From the NCBI RefSeq assembly GCF_030272895.1, contig NZ_JALRNF010000019.1:35995-99994 (forward strand): DNA of 64,000 nucleotides. Direction: 5' to 3'. Positions within the stretch are counted from its first letter, which is position 1. Each line of letters starts with the position of its first letter. The notes under the pieces were generated by a model. That model was given only the letters and a program-made list of their open reading frames with translations. It had not been told where the DNA came from and did not search any database. This stretch comes from Pseudomonas sp. BGr12. GTDB taxonomy: Bacteria > Pseudomonadota > Gammaproteobacteria > Pseudomonadales > Pseudomonadaceae. Below are positions 12,132 to 20,412 of the stretch, one piece after another. The translations under genes were made by a program, and so were the position numbers.

Positions 12132-12170
12132 GCTGGAAGGAGGCCGAACTGGTTTTTCGCCTTGAGTGAC

Positions 12171-12197
12171 TATAGTCTGGCGCAGTTCTGCCGATAA
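12171..12197 (+). promoter_or_regulatory. FliA (sigma-28)-like promoter of motAB
   Basis: GCCGATAA at 12190-12197 is an exact match to the flagellar sigma-28 -10 element, and TATA at 12171-12174 lies 15 nt upstream where TAAA is expected (3 of 4). It is about 65 nt before the motA start. Confidence 0.65.
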
Positions 12198-12262
12198 GTA
12201 GAAGAAGAGTTTTATCAACTTCCGCCCACGACCCTGACCACGACTGTAAGTGCTTTCTATCT

Positions 12263-13114
12263 ATGGCTAAAATTATCGGCATCATCGTCGTATTCGCGAG
12301 TGTGCTCGGCGGATATGTGCTTTCCCACGGCAAGATTGCCGCACTGATCCAGCCTTTCGAAGTGCTGATCATCGGTGGCGCAGCCTTTGGTGCGTTCCTG
12401 CAGGCGAACCCTGGTTACATGACCATGCATGTAATCAAGAAATCGCTGAAGATGTTCGGCACGCGCTTTACCCATACCTTCTATATCGAGGTACTGGGGC
12501 TGGTCTACGAGATCCTCAACAAGAGCCGGCGTGAAGGCATGATGGCGATCGAAGCCGATATCGAAGACGCCGCTGCCAGTCCGATTTTTGCCAAATACCC
12601 CGCGGTGCTGGGCGATGAACGCATGACCGCGTATATCTGCGACTACTTGCGCATCATGTCCACCGGCAACATGGCGCCTCATGAGCTCGAAGGCCTGTTC
12701 GACATGGAGCTTTTGAGCATGAAAGAAGAGCTCGAGCACCCTTCCCATGCCGTGACCGGCATCGCCGACGGCATGCCAGGCTTCGGTATCGTCGCTGCGG
12801 TACTGGGTATCGTGGTGACCATGGCCTCGCTGGGTGACGGCGACCAGAAGTCCATCGGCCTGCACGTTGGCGCGGCGCTGGTGGGTACCTTCTTCGGTAT
12901 TCTCGCCGCCTACGGCTTCTTCGGCCCGCTGGCCACGGCCCTGCGCCAGGACGCCCGGGAAGAGCTCAACGTCTATGAAGCCATCAAGGCTTCCCTGGTC
13001 GCCTCGGCGTCCGGCATGCCGCCGTCGCTGGCAGTGGAATTCGGTCGCAAGGTGCTGTTCCCGGCCCACCGTCCGAGCTTCGCCGAGCTGGAACAAGCAG
13101 TCCGCGGTCGCTGA
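12263..13114 (+). CDS. motA: Flagellar motor stator protein MotA
   Basis: 283 residues, typical length. Inner-membrane stator subunit that with MotB conducts ions and generates torque on the flagellar rotor. Four TM segments: two near the N-terminus (MAKIIGIIVVFASVLGGYVL and IQPFEVLIIGGAAFGAFL), a large cytoplasmic loop with the charged torque region (DEERMT-like GDERMTAYICDYLRIM), and two near the C-terminus (GFGIVAAVLGIVVTMASL and LVGTFFGILAAYGFFGPL) containing the conserved prolines. motB starts 3 nt after the stop. Confidence 0.97.
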   Translation: MAKIIGIIVVFASVLGGYVLSHGKIAALIQPFEVLIIGGAAFGAFLQANPGYMTMHVIKKSLKMFGTRFTHTFYIEVLGLVYEILNKSRREGMMAIEADIEDAAASPIFAKYPAVLGDERMTAYICDYLRIMSTGNMAPHELEGLFDMELLSMKEELEHPSHAVTGIADGMPGFGIVAAVLGIVVTMASLGDGDQKSIGLHVGAALVGTFFGILAAYGFFGPLATALRQDAREELNVYEAIKASLVASASGMPPSLAVEFGRKVLFPAHRPSFAELEQAVRGR

Positions 13115-13117
13115 GTC

Positions 13118-14146
13118 ATGGAGAACAATCAGCCCATTATCGTCAAACGCGTCAAGCGCTTTGGCGACGGCCATCACGGTGGCGCCTGGAAGATCGCCTT
13201 CGCCGACTTCGCCACGGCGATGATGGCGTTCTTCCTGGTGCTCTGGCTGCTGTCCACGGCCACGCCGGAACAGAAGATCGCCATTGCCGGTTACTTCAAG
13301 GACCCGATCGGCTTCTCCGAAAGCGGCACGCCCTATGTCATCGACCTGGGTGGCTCGCCCCAGCTGGCGCCGGAAAAGACCATTCACCCGGAATCGAAGT
13401 CCGAGCCGACCCCCGACACCAGCCTGCAACTGGACAAGGACAAGGTCGAGACCATGGCCGAGCAGGTCGAGCGTGAGCGCCTGGAGCTGCTGCTGCAGGA
13501 ACTGCAGAACAAGGTCGAGGAAAATCCCCAGCTGCAGAAGTTCAAGGACCAGATCCTCTTCGAGATCACCCAAGACGGCCTGCGCATCCAGATCATGGAC
13601 GCCGAGAACCGGCCGATGTTCGACCTGGGCAGCGCCCGTTTGCAGCCGTACTTCGAAGACATCCTGCTGGCCATGGCCGACACCATCAAGGCGGTGCCGA
13701 ACAAGATCAGCATCAGCGGCCATACCGATGCCAAGCCGTACGCCGGCACCGGTGAGTTCGGCAACTGGGAGCTTTCGGCCAACCGCGCCAATGCCGCACG
13801 GCGTGCGCTGGTCGCCGGGGGCTACCCGGACGCCCAGGTCGCCCGGGTGGTCGGTTATGCCTCGTCGTCGTTGTTCGACCGGGCCAACCCGCTCAATCCG
13901 GTCAACCGCCGCATCGATATCATCGTCCTGACCAAGAAGGCCCAGCGCAGCATCGAGGGCGAGCAGACCCCGCCCGCCGCGCCGGCAGGCAGTCCGCCGG
14001 GTGCCAGTGCGCCGGCGTCGGGCGCTGCACAGGCCCCGGCAACCGCGGCGGCGAGCGAGCCAGAGCCGATGCAGCCACGGGAGCTGCGGCAGAAGCTGAA
14101 CATCTTCGAAGATGGCGTGCTGAAGATGGATGAAAACAAGGAGTAG
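13118..14146 (+). CDS. motB: Flagellar motor stator protein MotB
   Basis: 342 residues. Single N-terminal TM segment with the ion-carrying aspartate D30 in KIAFADFATAMMAFF. The periplasmic half has an OmpA-like peptidoglycan-binding domain (SISGHTDAKPYAG, NWELSANRANAARR, RVVGYASS, NRRIDIIVL). The C-terminal ~60 residues are an Ala/Pro-rich tail (APAGSPPGASAPASGAAQAP) followed by a short conserved end. The N-terminal sequence begins with the basic IIVKRVKRFGDGHHGGAWK typical of proton-driven MotB. Same operon as motA. Confidence 0.97.
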   Translation: MENNQPIIVKRVKRFGDGHHGGAWKIAFADFATAMMAFFLVLWLLSTATPEQKIAIAGYFKDPIGFSESGTPYVIDLGGSPQLAPEKTIHPESKSEPTPDTSLQLDKDKVETMAEQVERERLELLLQELQNKVEENPQLQKFKDQILFEITQDGLRIQIMDAENRPMFDLGSARLQPYFEDILLAMADTIKAVPNKISISGHTDAKPYAGTGEFGNWELSANRANAARRALVAGGYPDAQVARVVGYASSSLFDRANPLNPVNRRIDIIVLTKKAQRSIEGEQTPPAAPAGSPPGASAPASGAAQAPATAAASEPEPMQPRELRQKLNIFEDGVLKMDENKE

Positions 14147-14161
14147 TCCAGCGCCAGGACG

Positions 14162-14197
14162 ACAACGCCCGTGAACAGCAATGTTCACGGGCGTTGT
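14162..14197. terminator. Stem-loop between convergent motB and TIR gene
   Basis: Long perfect stem ACAACGCCCGTGAA / TTCACGGGCGTTGT with an 8-nt loop. No strong T-tract follows on either strand, but the position between convergent genes fits a terminator. Confidence 0.6.
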
Positions 14198-14210
14198 GCA
14201 TTTCGGGTGG

Positions 14211-14693
14211 TCAGAAACCGCGGCGGATCTTGGCTTTCAGGTCGGCGTGGAAGAAGTCGGCATTGGCCCGGTTGGTGGCATTGGCCTCGCTGCTGTCCTC
14301 GGTGATCGCGCGCTTGAAGGTCTGTTCATCGTGGTAGGCGCGCACGTACAGGTCGATGTGCTCGCGTGAGCTCATGATCGGCCACTTCTCCAGGTAGCCG
14401 GGCAGCGGGCTTTCACCGCACTGGAACAGTGAGGCGCGGCGATGGGTGAGGGTCGCGGCCCCCAGTTGAAAAGGCACCCACCAGGCATCGGCGTTCTCCT
14501 GGGAAAGCACGGCGATCAGATGGGTGCAGTTGCTGAGGTTACGGCTGACCTGGCCGCTGATATCGTCGGTGGTCTGGTGGGTACCACTGTCGAACAGGTC
14601 CAAATGGGTCGGGATGCCTTCGAGCTTCAGGCGCTCGTTGATGATGAAGGCATCGAGGCGTTCCTGGTGGCGATAGCTGATGAACACAGGCAT
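14211..14693 (-). CDS. Toll/interleukin-1 receptor (TIR) domain protein
   Basis: 160 residues from the ATG at 14693, almost entirely one TIR-like domain. The first strand and A-box read MPVFISYRHQERLDAF; a BB-loop region follows (EGIPTHLDLFDSG), then SRNLSNCTHLIAVLSQENAD and the WWVPFQLGAA helix start. In NAD-cleaving TIR domains (for example SARM1 Glu642 in WVHKE) the catalytic glutamate lies four residues after the Trp; here that position is Gln, so NADase activity is doubtful. No signal peptide or TM segment, no adjacent Thoeris thsA or other effector. Its place between motB and rsgA suggests a single-gene insertion into a conserved order. Confidence 0.75.
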   Translation of the reverse strand: MPVFISYRHQERLDAFIINERLKLEGIPTHLDLFDSGTHQTTDDISGQVSRNLSNCTHLIAVLSQENADAWWVPFQLGAATLTHRRASLFQCGESPLPGYLEKWPIMSSREHIDLYVRAYHDEQTFKRAITEDSSEANATNRANADFFHADLKAKIRRGF

Positions 14694-14954
14694 CAGGCGC
14701 GACCTCCTGCGGCACAGGCAAGGCGGGAGATGGGCAAGGATGTGATTGTCATTGTTGATTCCTTTCATGCGCAGGGCATGGTGATGGTTCGCGTCGTGCT
14801 GGCGAACCTGAAAGGCGACAATCAGTGAAAGCATTGATGACAGCAAGGGACCACCCGTAATCAAGAGTGATCCTACTGCGGCTGGTAACTTTTCTTGCAG
14901 ATAAGCCCTACAGGCAGAGGGGATGAGGCTCTTGGCGAGCCTCTCGGCGTCATC

Positions 14955-15986
14955 TCAATAGGTGTCTTGAGGCAGGCTGGCGATGATCGAACGGTAGCTG
15001 TTCATCCGTTGCTGCTGGACACGGCCGTCTTCCAGGGCCTTGAGCAGGGCGCAGCCCGGCTCGCGGTCGTGCTTGCAGTCGCGGAAGCGGCAGGTGCCGA
15101 GCAGCTCGCTGAACTCGATGAAGCCGGCCTCGACATCGGCGCGGCTGACGTGGACCAGGCCGAACTCGCGAATCCCCGGCGAGTCGATCAGTTCACCGCC
15201 ACCCGGGAAGTGATAAAGGCGCGCAGTCGTAGTGGTGTGCGTACCCTGGCCGGACCATTCGGAAAGATCGCCCACCCGCGTCTGCACATCGGGCAGCAGG
15301 CTGTTGACCAGCGACGACTTGCCGACCCCGGACTGACCGACGAACACGCTGATGTGACCATCCAGTTGCGCCTGCAGTTGCTGCATGCCGTCGCCGTGGT
15401 GGGCGGAGACCTCCAGCACGGGATAACCCAGTTGCCGGTACACCGCCAGCAGCGCGTTGAGCGCCGGGGCGTTCTGTTCGTTGATCAGGTCGGCCTTGTT
15501 GAGCAGCAGCAAGGGGCGGATGCCGGCGTGCTCGGCCGCCACCAGGTAGCGGTCGATCAGGTTGGCGTGGGGCTCTGGCGCCGGGGCAAAGACGATCACG
15601 ATCAGGTCGACGTTGGCCGCCACCGGCTTGAGCTGGCCACGGCTGTCGGGGCGGCACAGTTCGGTGCTGCGCGGCATCTGCGCGACGATCACGCCGATAC
15701 CCTGGTTGCCGGCGCGCCAGACCACCCGGTCGCCGGTGACCAGGGCCGGCAGGTTGGCGCGCAGGTGGCAGCGGAATACCTGGCCGGCCTCTTCGCCGTC
15801 CTGGGCCTCGACCTCGACCTGCACGCCAAAGTGGGCGATGACCAGGCCCAGCTGTTCCGGCCCGAGGTCACCGCCTTCGAGCTCCTTCAGGGCCTGTTGT
15901 TCGCGTTTGGCGGCGCGGGCAGCGCGTTCACCCTGGATTTTTTCGATCCGCCAGTTCTGGCGGCGATTGAGCTGGCGTTTGGCCAT
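14955..15986 (-). CDS. rsgA: Ribosome small subunit-dependent GTPase A
   Basis: 343 residues from the ATG at 15986 ([16 protein letters not shown]). Late 30S-assembly factor. The GTPase motifs are circularly permuted: G4 LLNKADL comes before the P-loop [11 protein letters not shown], then the G2 threonines (HTTTTARLY) and G3 DSPGIREF. An OB-fold precedes them and a C-terminal zinc finger follows ([14 protein letters not shown]). A few upstream in-frame codons would extend the protein, but the basic MAKRQLN start is the family norm. orn diverges from it, as in many gamma-proteobacteria. Confidence 0.97.
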   Translation of the reverse strand: MAKRQLNRRQNWRIEKIQGERAARAAKREQQALKELEGGDLGPEQLGLVIAHFGVQVEVEAQDGEEAGQVFRCHLRANLPALVTGDRVVWRAGNQGIGVIVAQMPRSTELCRPDSRGQLKPVAANVDLIVIVFAPAPEPHANLIDRYLVAAEHAGIRPLLLLNKADLINEQNAPALNALLAVYRQLGYPVLEVSAHHGDGMQQLQAQLDGHISVFVGQSGVGKSSLVNSLLPDVQTRVGDLSEWSGQGTHTTTTARLYHFPGGGELIDSPGIREFGLVHVSRADVEAGFIEFSELLGTCRFRDCKHDREPGCALLKALEDGRVQQQRMNSYRSIIASLPQDTY

Positions 15987-16077
15987 GAAGGTTCCGTGTT
16001 CGACAAGCATTATTAAACGGCGAAGAGTTTAGCACGCTCCACTAGGCTAAACTGCGCTCCTACCGAGGAGCAGAATC

Positions 16078-16632
16078 ATGCAGAACCCACAGAACCTGAT
16101 CTGGATCGACCTGGAAATGACCGGTCTGGATCCGGACCACGACGTCATCATCGAGATGGCCACCATCGTCACCGACAGTGACCTGAACACCCTGGCCGAA
16201 GGCCCGGTGATCGCCATTCACCACAGCGACGAAGTGCTGGCGCGCATGGACGAGTGGAACACCCGCACCCACGGCGCGTCGGGCCTGACCCAGCGCGTGC
16301 GCGACAGCAAGGTGAGCATGGCCGAAGCCGAGGCGCAGACCATCGCCTTCCTCGAGCAATGGGTGCCCAAGGGCAAGTCGCCGATCTGCGGCAACAGCAT
16401 CTGCCAGGACCGCCGTTTCCTGTATCGCCACATGCGTGGCCTGGAAACCTACTTCCACTACCGCAACCTCGATGTCTCGACCCTCAAGGAGCTGGCTGCG
16501 CGCTGGGCGCCGGAGGTTCGCGACAGCTTCAAGAAGGGCAACACCCACCTGGCGCTGGATGACATCCGCGAGTCGATCAACGAGCTTCGCCACTACCGCG
16601 AGCACTTCATCAAGCCTTTCGCCAAGCCTTGA
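16078..16632 (+). CDS. orn: Oligoribonuclease
   Basis: 184 residues, near the usual length. 3'-5' exoribonuclease of the DEDDh class that degrades 2-5-mer RNA and pGpG, the linear product of c-di-GMP turnover. ExoI motif [10 protein letters not shown], Exo[17 protein letters not shown] and Exo[13 protein letters not shown] are all present. A GAGGAG ribosome-binding site lies just upstream of the ATG. Confidence 0.98.
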   Translation: MQNPQNLIWIDLEMTGLDPDHDVIIEMATIVTDSDLNTLAEGPVIAIHHSDEVLARMDEWNTRTHGASGLTQRVRDSKVSMAEAEAQTIAFLEQWVPKGKSPICGNSICQDRRFLYRHMRGLETYFHYRNLDVSTLKELAARWAPEVRDSFKKGNTHLALDDIRESINELRHYREHFIKPFAKP

Positions 16633-16732
16633 TACAGACGCCGCGGGGTTGTCTGCACAATCCACGCGGCGCCCTCTTTTGGTGCTTGAGGCAACTGGTT
16701 AGACTGCGCGCCCTTTTGCACGGATCTGCGCC

Positions 16733-17344
16733 ATGTTGTTGATGCTCTACCTCATTGCCATCACCGCCGAAGCCATGACCGGCGCGCTGTCTGCCGGGCG
16801 CCGCGGCATGGACTGGTTTGGCGTGGTGCTGATCGCCTGCATCACCGCCCTGGGCGGCGGGTCGGTGCGCGACGTGTTGCTGGGGCATTACCCGCTGACC
16901 TGGGTCAAGCACCCGGAATACCTGGTACTGACCAGCTTTGCTGCGCTGATGACCATCTTCATCGCGCCATTGATGCGCCATTTGCGCTCATTGTTCCTGG
17001 TGCTCGATGCGCTGGGGCTGGTGGCCTTTACCCTGATCGGTTGCATGACCGCATTGGAGATGGGGCAGGGGATGCTGGTGGCATCCATCAGCGGGGTGAT
17101 CACCGGGGTGTTTGGCGGAATCCTGCGGGATATCTTCTGTAACGATATTCCGCTGATCTTCCGCCGGGAGCTGTATGCCAGCGTGTCCTTCGCGGCGGCC
17201 TGGTTCTACCTGGGCTGCGTCTACTTCAAGGTGCCTGGCGAGCAGGCGATCCTGCTGACCCTGTTCGGTGGCTTCCTGCTGCGCCTGCTGGCCATTCGTT
17301 TTCACTGGGAAATGCCGAAGTTTCATTACAACGACGAGCATTGA
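16733..17344 (+). CDS. TRIC-type cation channel family membrane protein (YadS/UPF0126)
   Basis: 203 residues with about seven hydrophobic segments and two internal-repeat signatures: ALGGGSVRDVLLGHYPLTWVK in the first half and GVFGGILRDIFCNDIPLIF in the second. These G-G-x-x-R-D-x-L/F motifs define the bacterial trimeric intracellular cation channel homologues (UPF0126). Inner membrane; ion specificity not predictable, potassium is likely by family knowledge. It is followed by the repeat block, with no obvious operon partner. Confidence 0.88.
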   Translation: MLLMLYLIAITAEAMTGALSAGRRGMDWFGVVLIACITALGGGSVRDVLLGHYPLTWVKHPEYLVLTSFAALMTIFIAPLMRHLRSLFLVLDALGLVAFTLIGCMTALEMGQGMLVASISGVITGVFGGILRDIFCNDIPLIFRRELYASVSFAAAWFYLGCVYFKVPGEQAILLTLFGGFLLRLLAIRFHWEMPKFHYNDEH

Positions 17345-17432
17345 TCGGCGTTCTGGCCACATCGCCGGCATTGCCGGCTCCCACAGGAATTTCCGTCTGT
17401 CTGCGATGACCTTGTGGGAGCAACTGTCTTTG
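17345..17432. other. Intergenic segment with degenerate palindromic fragments
   Basis: Contains short pieces such as GCCGGCATTGCCGGC and repeated TTGTGGGAGC, related to the arms of the following tandem block. No ORF or promoter recognised. Confidence 0.5.
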
Positions 17433-17929
17433 TGGGAGCTGGCGCAGCCTGCGAACGACTGCGCAGCAGTCGCAATCGGTTCAGCTCGGTGGGTCTGAAG
17501 GAATTGCGTCGACAGGTTTTGCGGCCGTTTCACGGCCGATCGCAGCCTGGCGGCAGCTCCCACAGATACCCGGCAATCGCCTACCGACCGTAGGAGCTGG
17601 CGCAGCCTGCGATCGGCTGCGCAGCAGTCGCAATCGGTTCAGCTCGGTGGGTCTGAAGGAATTGCGTCGACAGGTTTTGCGGCCGTTTCACGGCCGATCG
17701 CAGCCTGGCGGCAGCTCCCACAGATACCCGGCAATCGCCTACCGACCGTAGGAGCTGGCGTAGCCTGCGATCGGCTGCGCAGCAGTCGCAATCGGTTCAG
17801 CTCGGTGGGTCTGAAGGAATTGCGTCGACAGGTTTTGCGGCCGTTTCACGGCCGATCGCAGCCTGGCGGCAGCTCCCACAGATACCCGGCAATCGCCTAC
17901 CGACCGTAGGAGCTGGCGTAGCCTGCGAA
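17433..17929. repeat. 158-bp tandem repeat, three full copies plus a partial fourth
   Basis: Copies start at 17433, 17591, 17749 and 17907 (last truncated after about 23 bp). The marker TCAGCTCGGTGGGTCTGAAG occurs at 17481, 17639 and 17797, exactly 158 bp apart. Copies 2 and 3 differ by one base (CAGCC versus TAGCC) in their first 20 positions; copy 1 has a few more changes near its start. Each unit carries opposed palindromic arms (GGAGCTGGCGCAGCCTGCGA and its near-complement GATCGCAGCCTGGCGGCAGC), so it is an amplified pair of REP-like elements. It ends just before the queG stop. Confidence 0.95.
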
Positions 17930-17944
17930 AGCCGCGCCGCGGTT

Positions 17945-19015
17945 TCAGCCAGGTTGCCGCTCGGCATGTTGGCGCAGCGCCCATGCCACATGCTCGCGCA
18001 CCAGCTCCGACGGGTAGTCCTGCCGCGCCTTGAGCGCCTCCAGTACCGGGATGGTCGACGGCGCGTTGCCCAGTCCCACCGCCAGATTGCGTAGCCAGCG
18101 TTCGTAGCCGGCCCGACGTAGTGGCGAGCCTTCGGTGTTGCCGAGGAAGGTGGCCTCATCCCACATGAACAGCTGCGCAAGGTCGGCGCTGTCCAGGTTG
18201 TGCCGGGGCTGGAAGTCGCTCTCGCCGGTGGGCCGGGCGAAACGGTTCCACGGGCAGACGATCTGGCAGTCGTCGCAGCCGAACACCCGGTTGCCGATCA
18301 GGGCGCGCAATTCTTCCGGAATGGCGTTTTTCAGCTCGATGGTCAGGTAGGAGATGCAGCGCCGCGCATCCAGCACGTACGGACCGACGAAGGCGCCGGT
18401 GGGGCAGATGTCCAGGCAGGCGCTGCAACGGCCGCAATGCTCGCTGGCCTGTGGCGGATCGACCGGTAGCGGCAGGTCGACGAACAGTTCGGCGAGAAAG
18501 AAGTAACTGCCGGCCTTGCGATTGAGCAGCAGGGTGTTCTTGCCGATCCAGCCCAGGCCGGCCTGTTCGGCGATGGCTTTTTCCAGCACCGGAGCACTGT
18601 CGACGAAGGCGCGAAAGCCGAACGGGCCGATTTCCTTCTGGATGCGCTCGGCCAGGTGCTGCACGCGCTTGCGGATCAGCTTGTGGTAGTCGCGGCCCAG
18701 GGCATAGCGGGAAATGTAGGCCTTCTGCGGATGGGCCAGTTGCTGGGCCATGCGGGTGTCGCCGGGCAGGTAGTCCATGCGCAGGGAGATCACGCGCAGG
18801 GTGCCCGGCACCAGTTCGTCCGGGTGCGAGCGCTTGCTGCCATGGGCGCCCATGTAGTCCATTTCACCGTGGTAGCCAGCTGCCAGCCAGCGCTCCAGGT
18901 GCTGCTCGTGCTCGGCCAGGTCCACCCCGGCGATACCGACATGGGCAAAGCCGAGTTCTTTGCCCCATTGCTTTATGGCGTGGGCAAGTGCAGGAAGATC
19001 GGGAGCAACAGGCAT
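17945..19015 (-). CDS. queG: Epoxyqueuosine reductase
   Basis: 356 residues. Catalyses the last step of queuosine synthesis in tRNA (epoxyqueuosine to queuosine), using cobalamin and two [4Fe-4S] clusters. Cluster motifs CGRCSACLDICPTGAF and CDDCQIVCPWNRF are both intact. The N-terminal cobalamin-binding region has YHGEMDYMGAH and the basic RDYHKLIRKR segment. C-terminal HEAT-like residues NLAVGLGN complete the usual layout. Divergent from nnrD. In E. coli the same order is yjeS-yjeF. Confidence 0.97.
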   Translation of the reverse strand: MPVAPDLPALAHAIKQWGKELGFAHVGIAGVDLAEHEQHLERWLAAGYHGEMDYMGAHGSKRSHPDELVPGTLRVISLRMDYLPGDTRMAQQLAHPQKAYISRYALGRDYHKLIRKRVQHLAERIQKEIGPFGFRAFVDSAPVLEKAIAEQAGLGWIGKNTLLLNRKAGSYFFLAELFVDLPLPVDPPQASEHCGRCSACLDICPTGAFVGPYVLDARRCISYLTIELKNAIPEELRALIGNRVFGCDDCQIVCPWNRFARPTGESDFQPRHNLDSADLAQLFMWDEATFLGNTEGSPLRRAGYERWLRNLAVGLGNAPSTIPVLEALKARQDYPSELVREHVAWALRQHAERQPG

Positions 19016-19078
19016 GGGAAATAAGGCAACACGGACTCAGGTGCGTATAATTCTGCCAGACATCGGAGCCTTTGACCC

Positions 19079-19939
19079 ATGCCTCAGACCAAACACCCGA
19101 CCAACCAGGCAAGAATCCTCACCCGCAGTACCCTGGTGCCCCTCGCGCCGCGCCAGCTTTCGGCGCAGAAAGGTGACTTCGGCCATGTGCTGGTGATCGG
19201 CGGCGACTGTGGCACGGGCGGCGCGGTCCTGCTCAGTGCCGAAGCGGCGTTGCGCTGTGGTGCCGGCCTGGTGTCACTGGCCACCCGTAGCGAGCATGTG
19301 CCGGCTGCCCTGGCGCGCTTGCCGGAGGTGATGAGCCTGGGCGTGCACTCGGCCAATCAGATGGTAACGCCGCTGGAGCGCGCATCAGTGCTGGTGGTCG
19401 GCCCCGGGCTTGGGCAGGCAGCGTGGGGGCGTAGCCTGCTGTCGGCGGCGGCCGGTGTGCAGATGCCCCAGGTGTGGGATGCCGACGCCCTCAACCTGCT
19501 GGCGCGCGCACCCTTGCCGCTGCACGCGGCCAGCATGATCACCCCGCACCCGGGCGAGGCCGCGCGGCTGCTGGGCATTTCCACCGAGGCGGTGCAGGCG
19601 GATCGAGCGGGCGCGGCGCGCAAACTGGCGCGCAAGTACGCGGTGGTCTGTGTGCTCAAGGGCGCGGGCACCCTGGTGGCCGATCCGGCCGGGCAACTGG
19701 CGCTGTGCGAGCGCGGGCATCCGGCCATGGCCGGGGCCGGCCTTGGCGATGTGCTCAGCGGTGTGCTGGCCGCCTTGCTGGCCCAGGGGATGTCGAGCTG
19801 GGATGCGGCCTGTCTCGGTGTCTGGCTGCACGCCTGCGCCGGTGAGCGCCTGGGCGAGCAGGGTCGTGGATTGGCTGCCAGTGATCTGGTTCCGGTCATT
19901 CGTCATTTATTGGAGGAGCATTCAGCGTGTCAGGTGTAA
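19079..19939 (+). CDS. nnrD: ADP/ATP-dependent NAD(P)H-hydrate dehydratase (dehydratase domain only)
   Basis: 286 residues. Repairs hydrated NAD(P)H in the cytoplasm. The ribokinase-like carbohydrate kinase fold is seen from HVLVIGGDCGTGGAVLLSAEAAL through VVGPGLGQ, WDADALNLLA, ITPHPGEAARLL, VVCVLKGAGTLV and GHPAMAGAGLGDVLSGVLAA. In E. coli the equivalent gene (nnr/yjeF) is about 515 residues and carries an N-terminal epimerase domain; here the protein starts 30 residues before the dehydratase and no epimerase ORF adjoins it. Overlaps tsaE by 13 nt. Confidence 0.93.
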   Translation: MPQTKHPTNQARILTRSTLVPLAPRQLSAQKGDFGHVLVIGGDCGTGGAVLLSAEAALRCGAGLVSLATRSEHVPAALARLPEVMSLGVHSANQMVTPLERASVLVVGPGLGQAAWGRSLLSAAAGVQMPQVWDADALNLLARAPLPLHAASMITPHPGEAARLLGISTEAVQADRAGAARKLARKYAVVCVLKGAGTLVADPAGQLALCERGHPAMAGAGLGDVLSGVLAALLAQGMSSWDAACLGVWLHACAGERLGEQGRGLAASDLVPVIRHLLEEHSACQV

Positions 19940-20397
19940 CCCTGTTTCTGGCCGACGAAGCGGCCACCGTCGACTTCGGCAAGCGTATCGCCGAAGTGAC
20001 CAAAGGCCACGGCGTGATTTTTCTTGAAGGCGACCTGGGGGCGGGCAAGACCACCCTGTCGCGCGGCATCATCCGCGGCCTTGGGCACACCGGCGCGGTC
20101 AAGAGCCCGACCTTCACCGTGGTCGAGCCCTACACGATCGGCGATACCCACGCCTACCACTTCGACCTCTACCGCCTGGTCGACCCGGAGGAGCTGGAGT
20201 TTCTCGGTATCCGCGACTATTTCGAGGGCGATGCGCTGTGCCTGTTCGAATGGCCCGAAAAAGGGGCGGGTATTTTGCCAAAGCCCGACCTGACCATTAC
20301 CATAAGCCCCCAGGCGGGCGGTCGTTCGCTCAAGCTGTCGCCGCAGGGGGCGCGTGGCGAAGCCTGGTGTGCCGTTCTGGCCTTGGAATTCAAATAG
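19927..20397 (+). CDS. tsaE: tRNA threonylcarbamoyladenosine biosynthesis ATPase TsaE
   Basis: 156 residues from a GTG start inside the end of nnrD. Essential ATPase of the TsaBDE complex that installs t6A37 on ANN-decoding tRNAs. Walker A GDLGAGKTTLSRG, then SPTFTVVEPY and HFDLYRLVDPEEL are diagnostic; EWPEKG is the conserved late motif. Next gene begins 3-15 nt downstream. Confidence 0.97.
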   Translation: MSGVTLFLADEAATVDFGKRIAEVTKGHGVIFLEGDLGAGKTTLSRGIIRGLGHTGAVKSPTFTVVEPYTIGDTHAYHFDLYRLVDPEELEFLGIRDYFEGDALCLFEWPEKGAGILPKPDLTITISPQAGGRSLKLSPQGARGEAWCAVLALEFK

Positions 20398-20412
20398 AAA
20401 ATGGGGATAGGT

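Noticed and set aside
14211..14693. Thoeris defence system
   Set aside because: Only a TIR gene is present; no thsA or other NAD-binding effector adjoins it, and the catalytic Glu position is Gln.
17433..17929. CRISPR array
   Set aside because: The repeat unit is 158 bp with internal palindromes, no short direct repeats with variable spacers, and no cas genes nearby.
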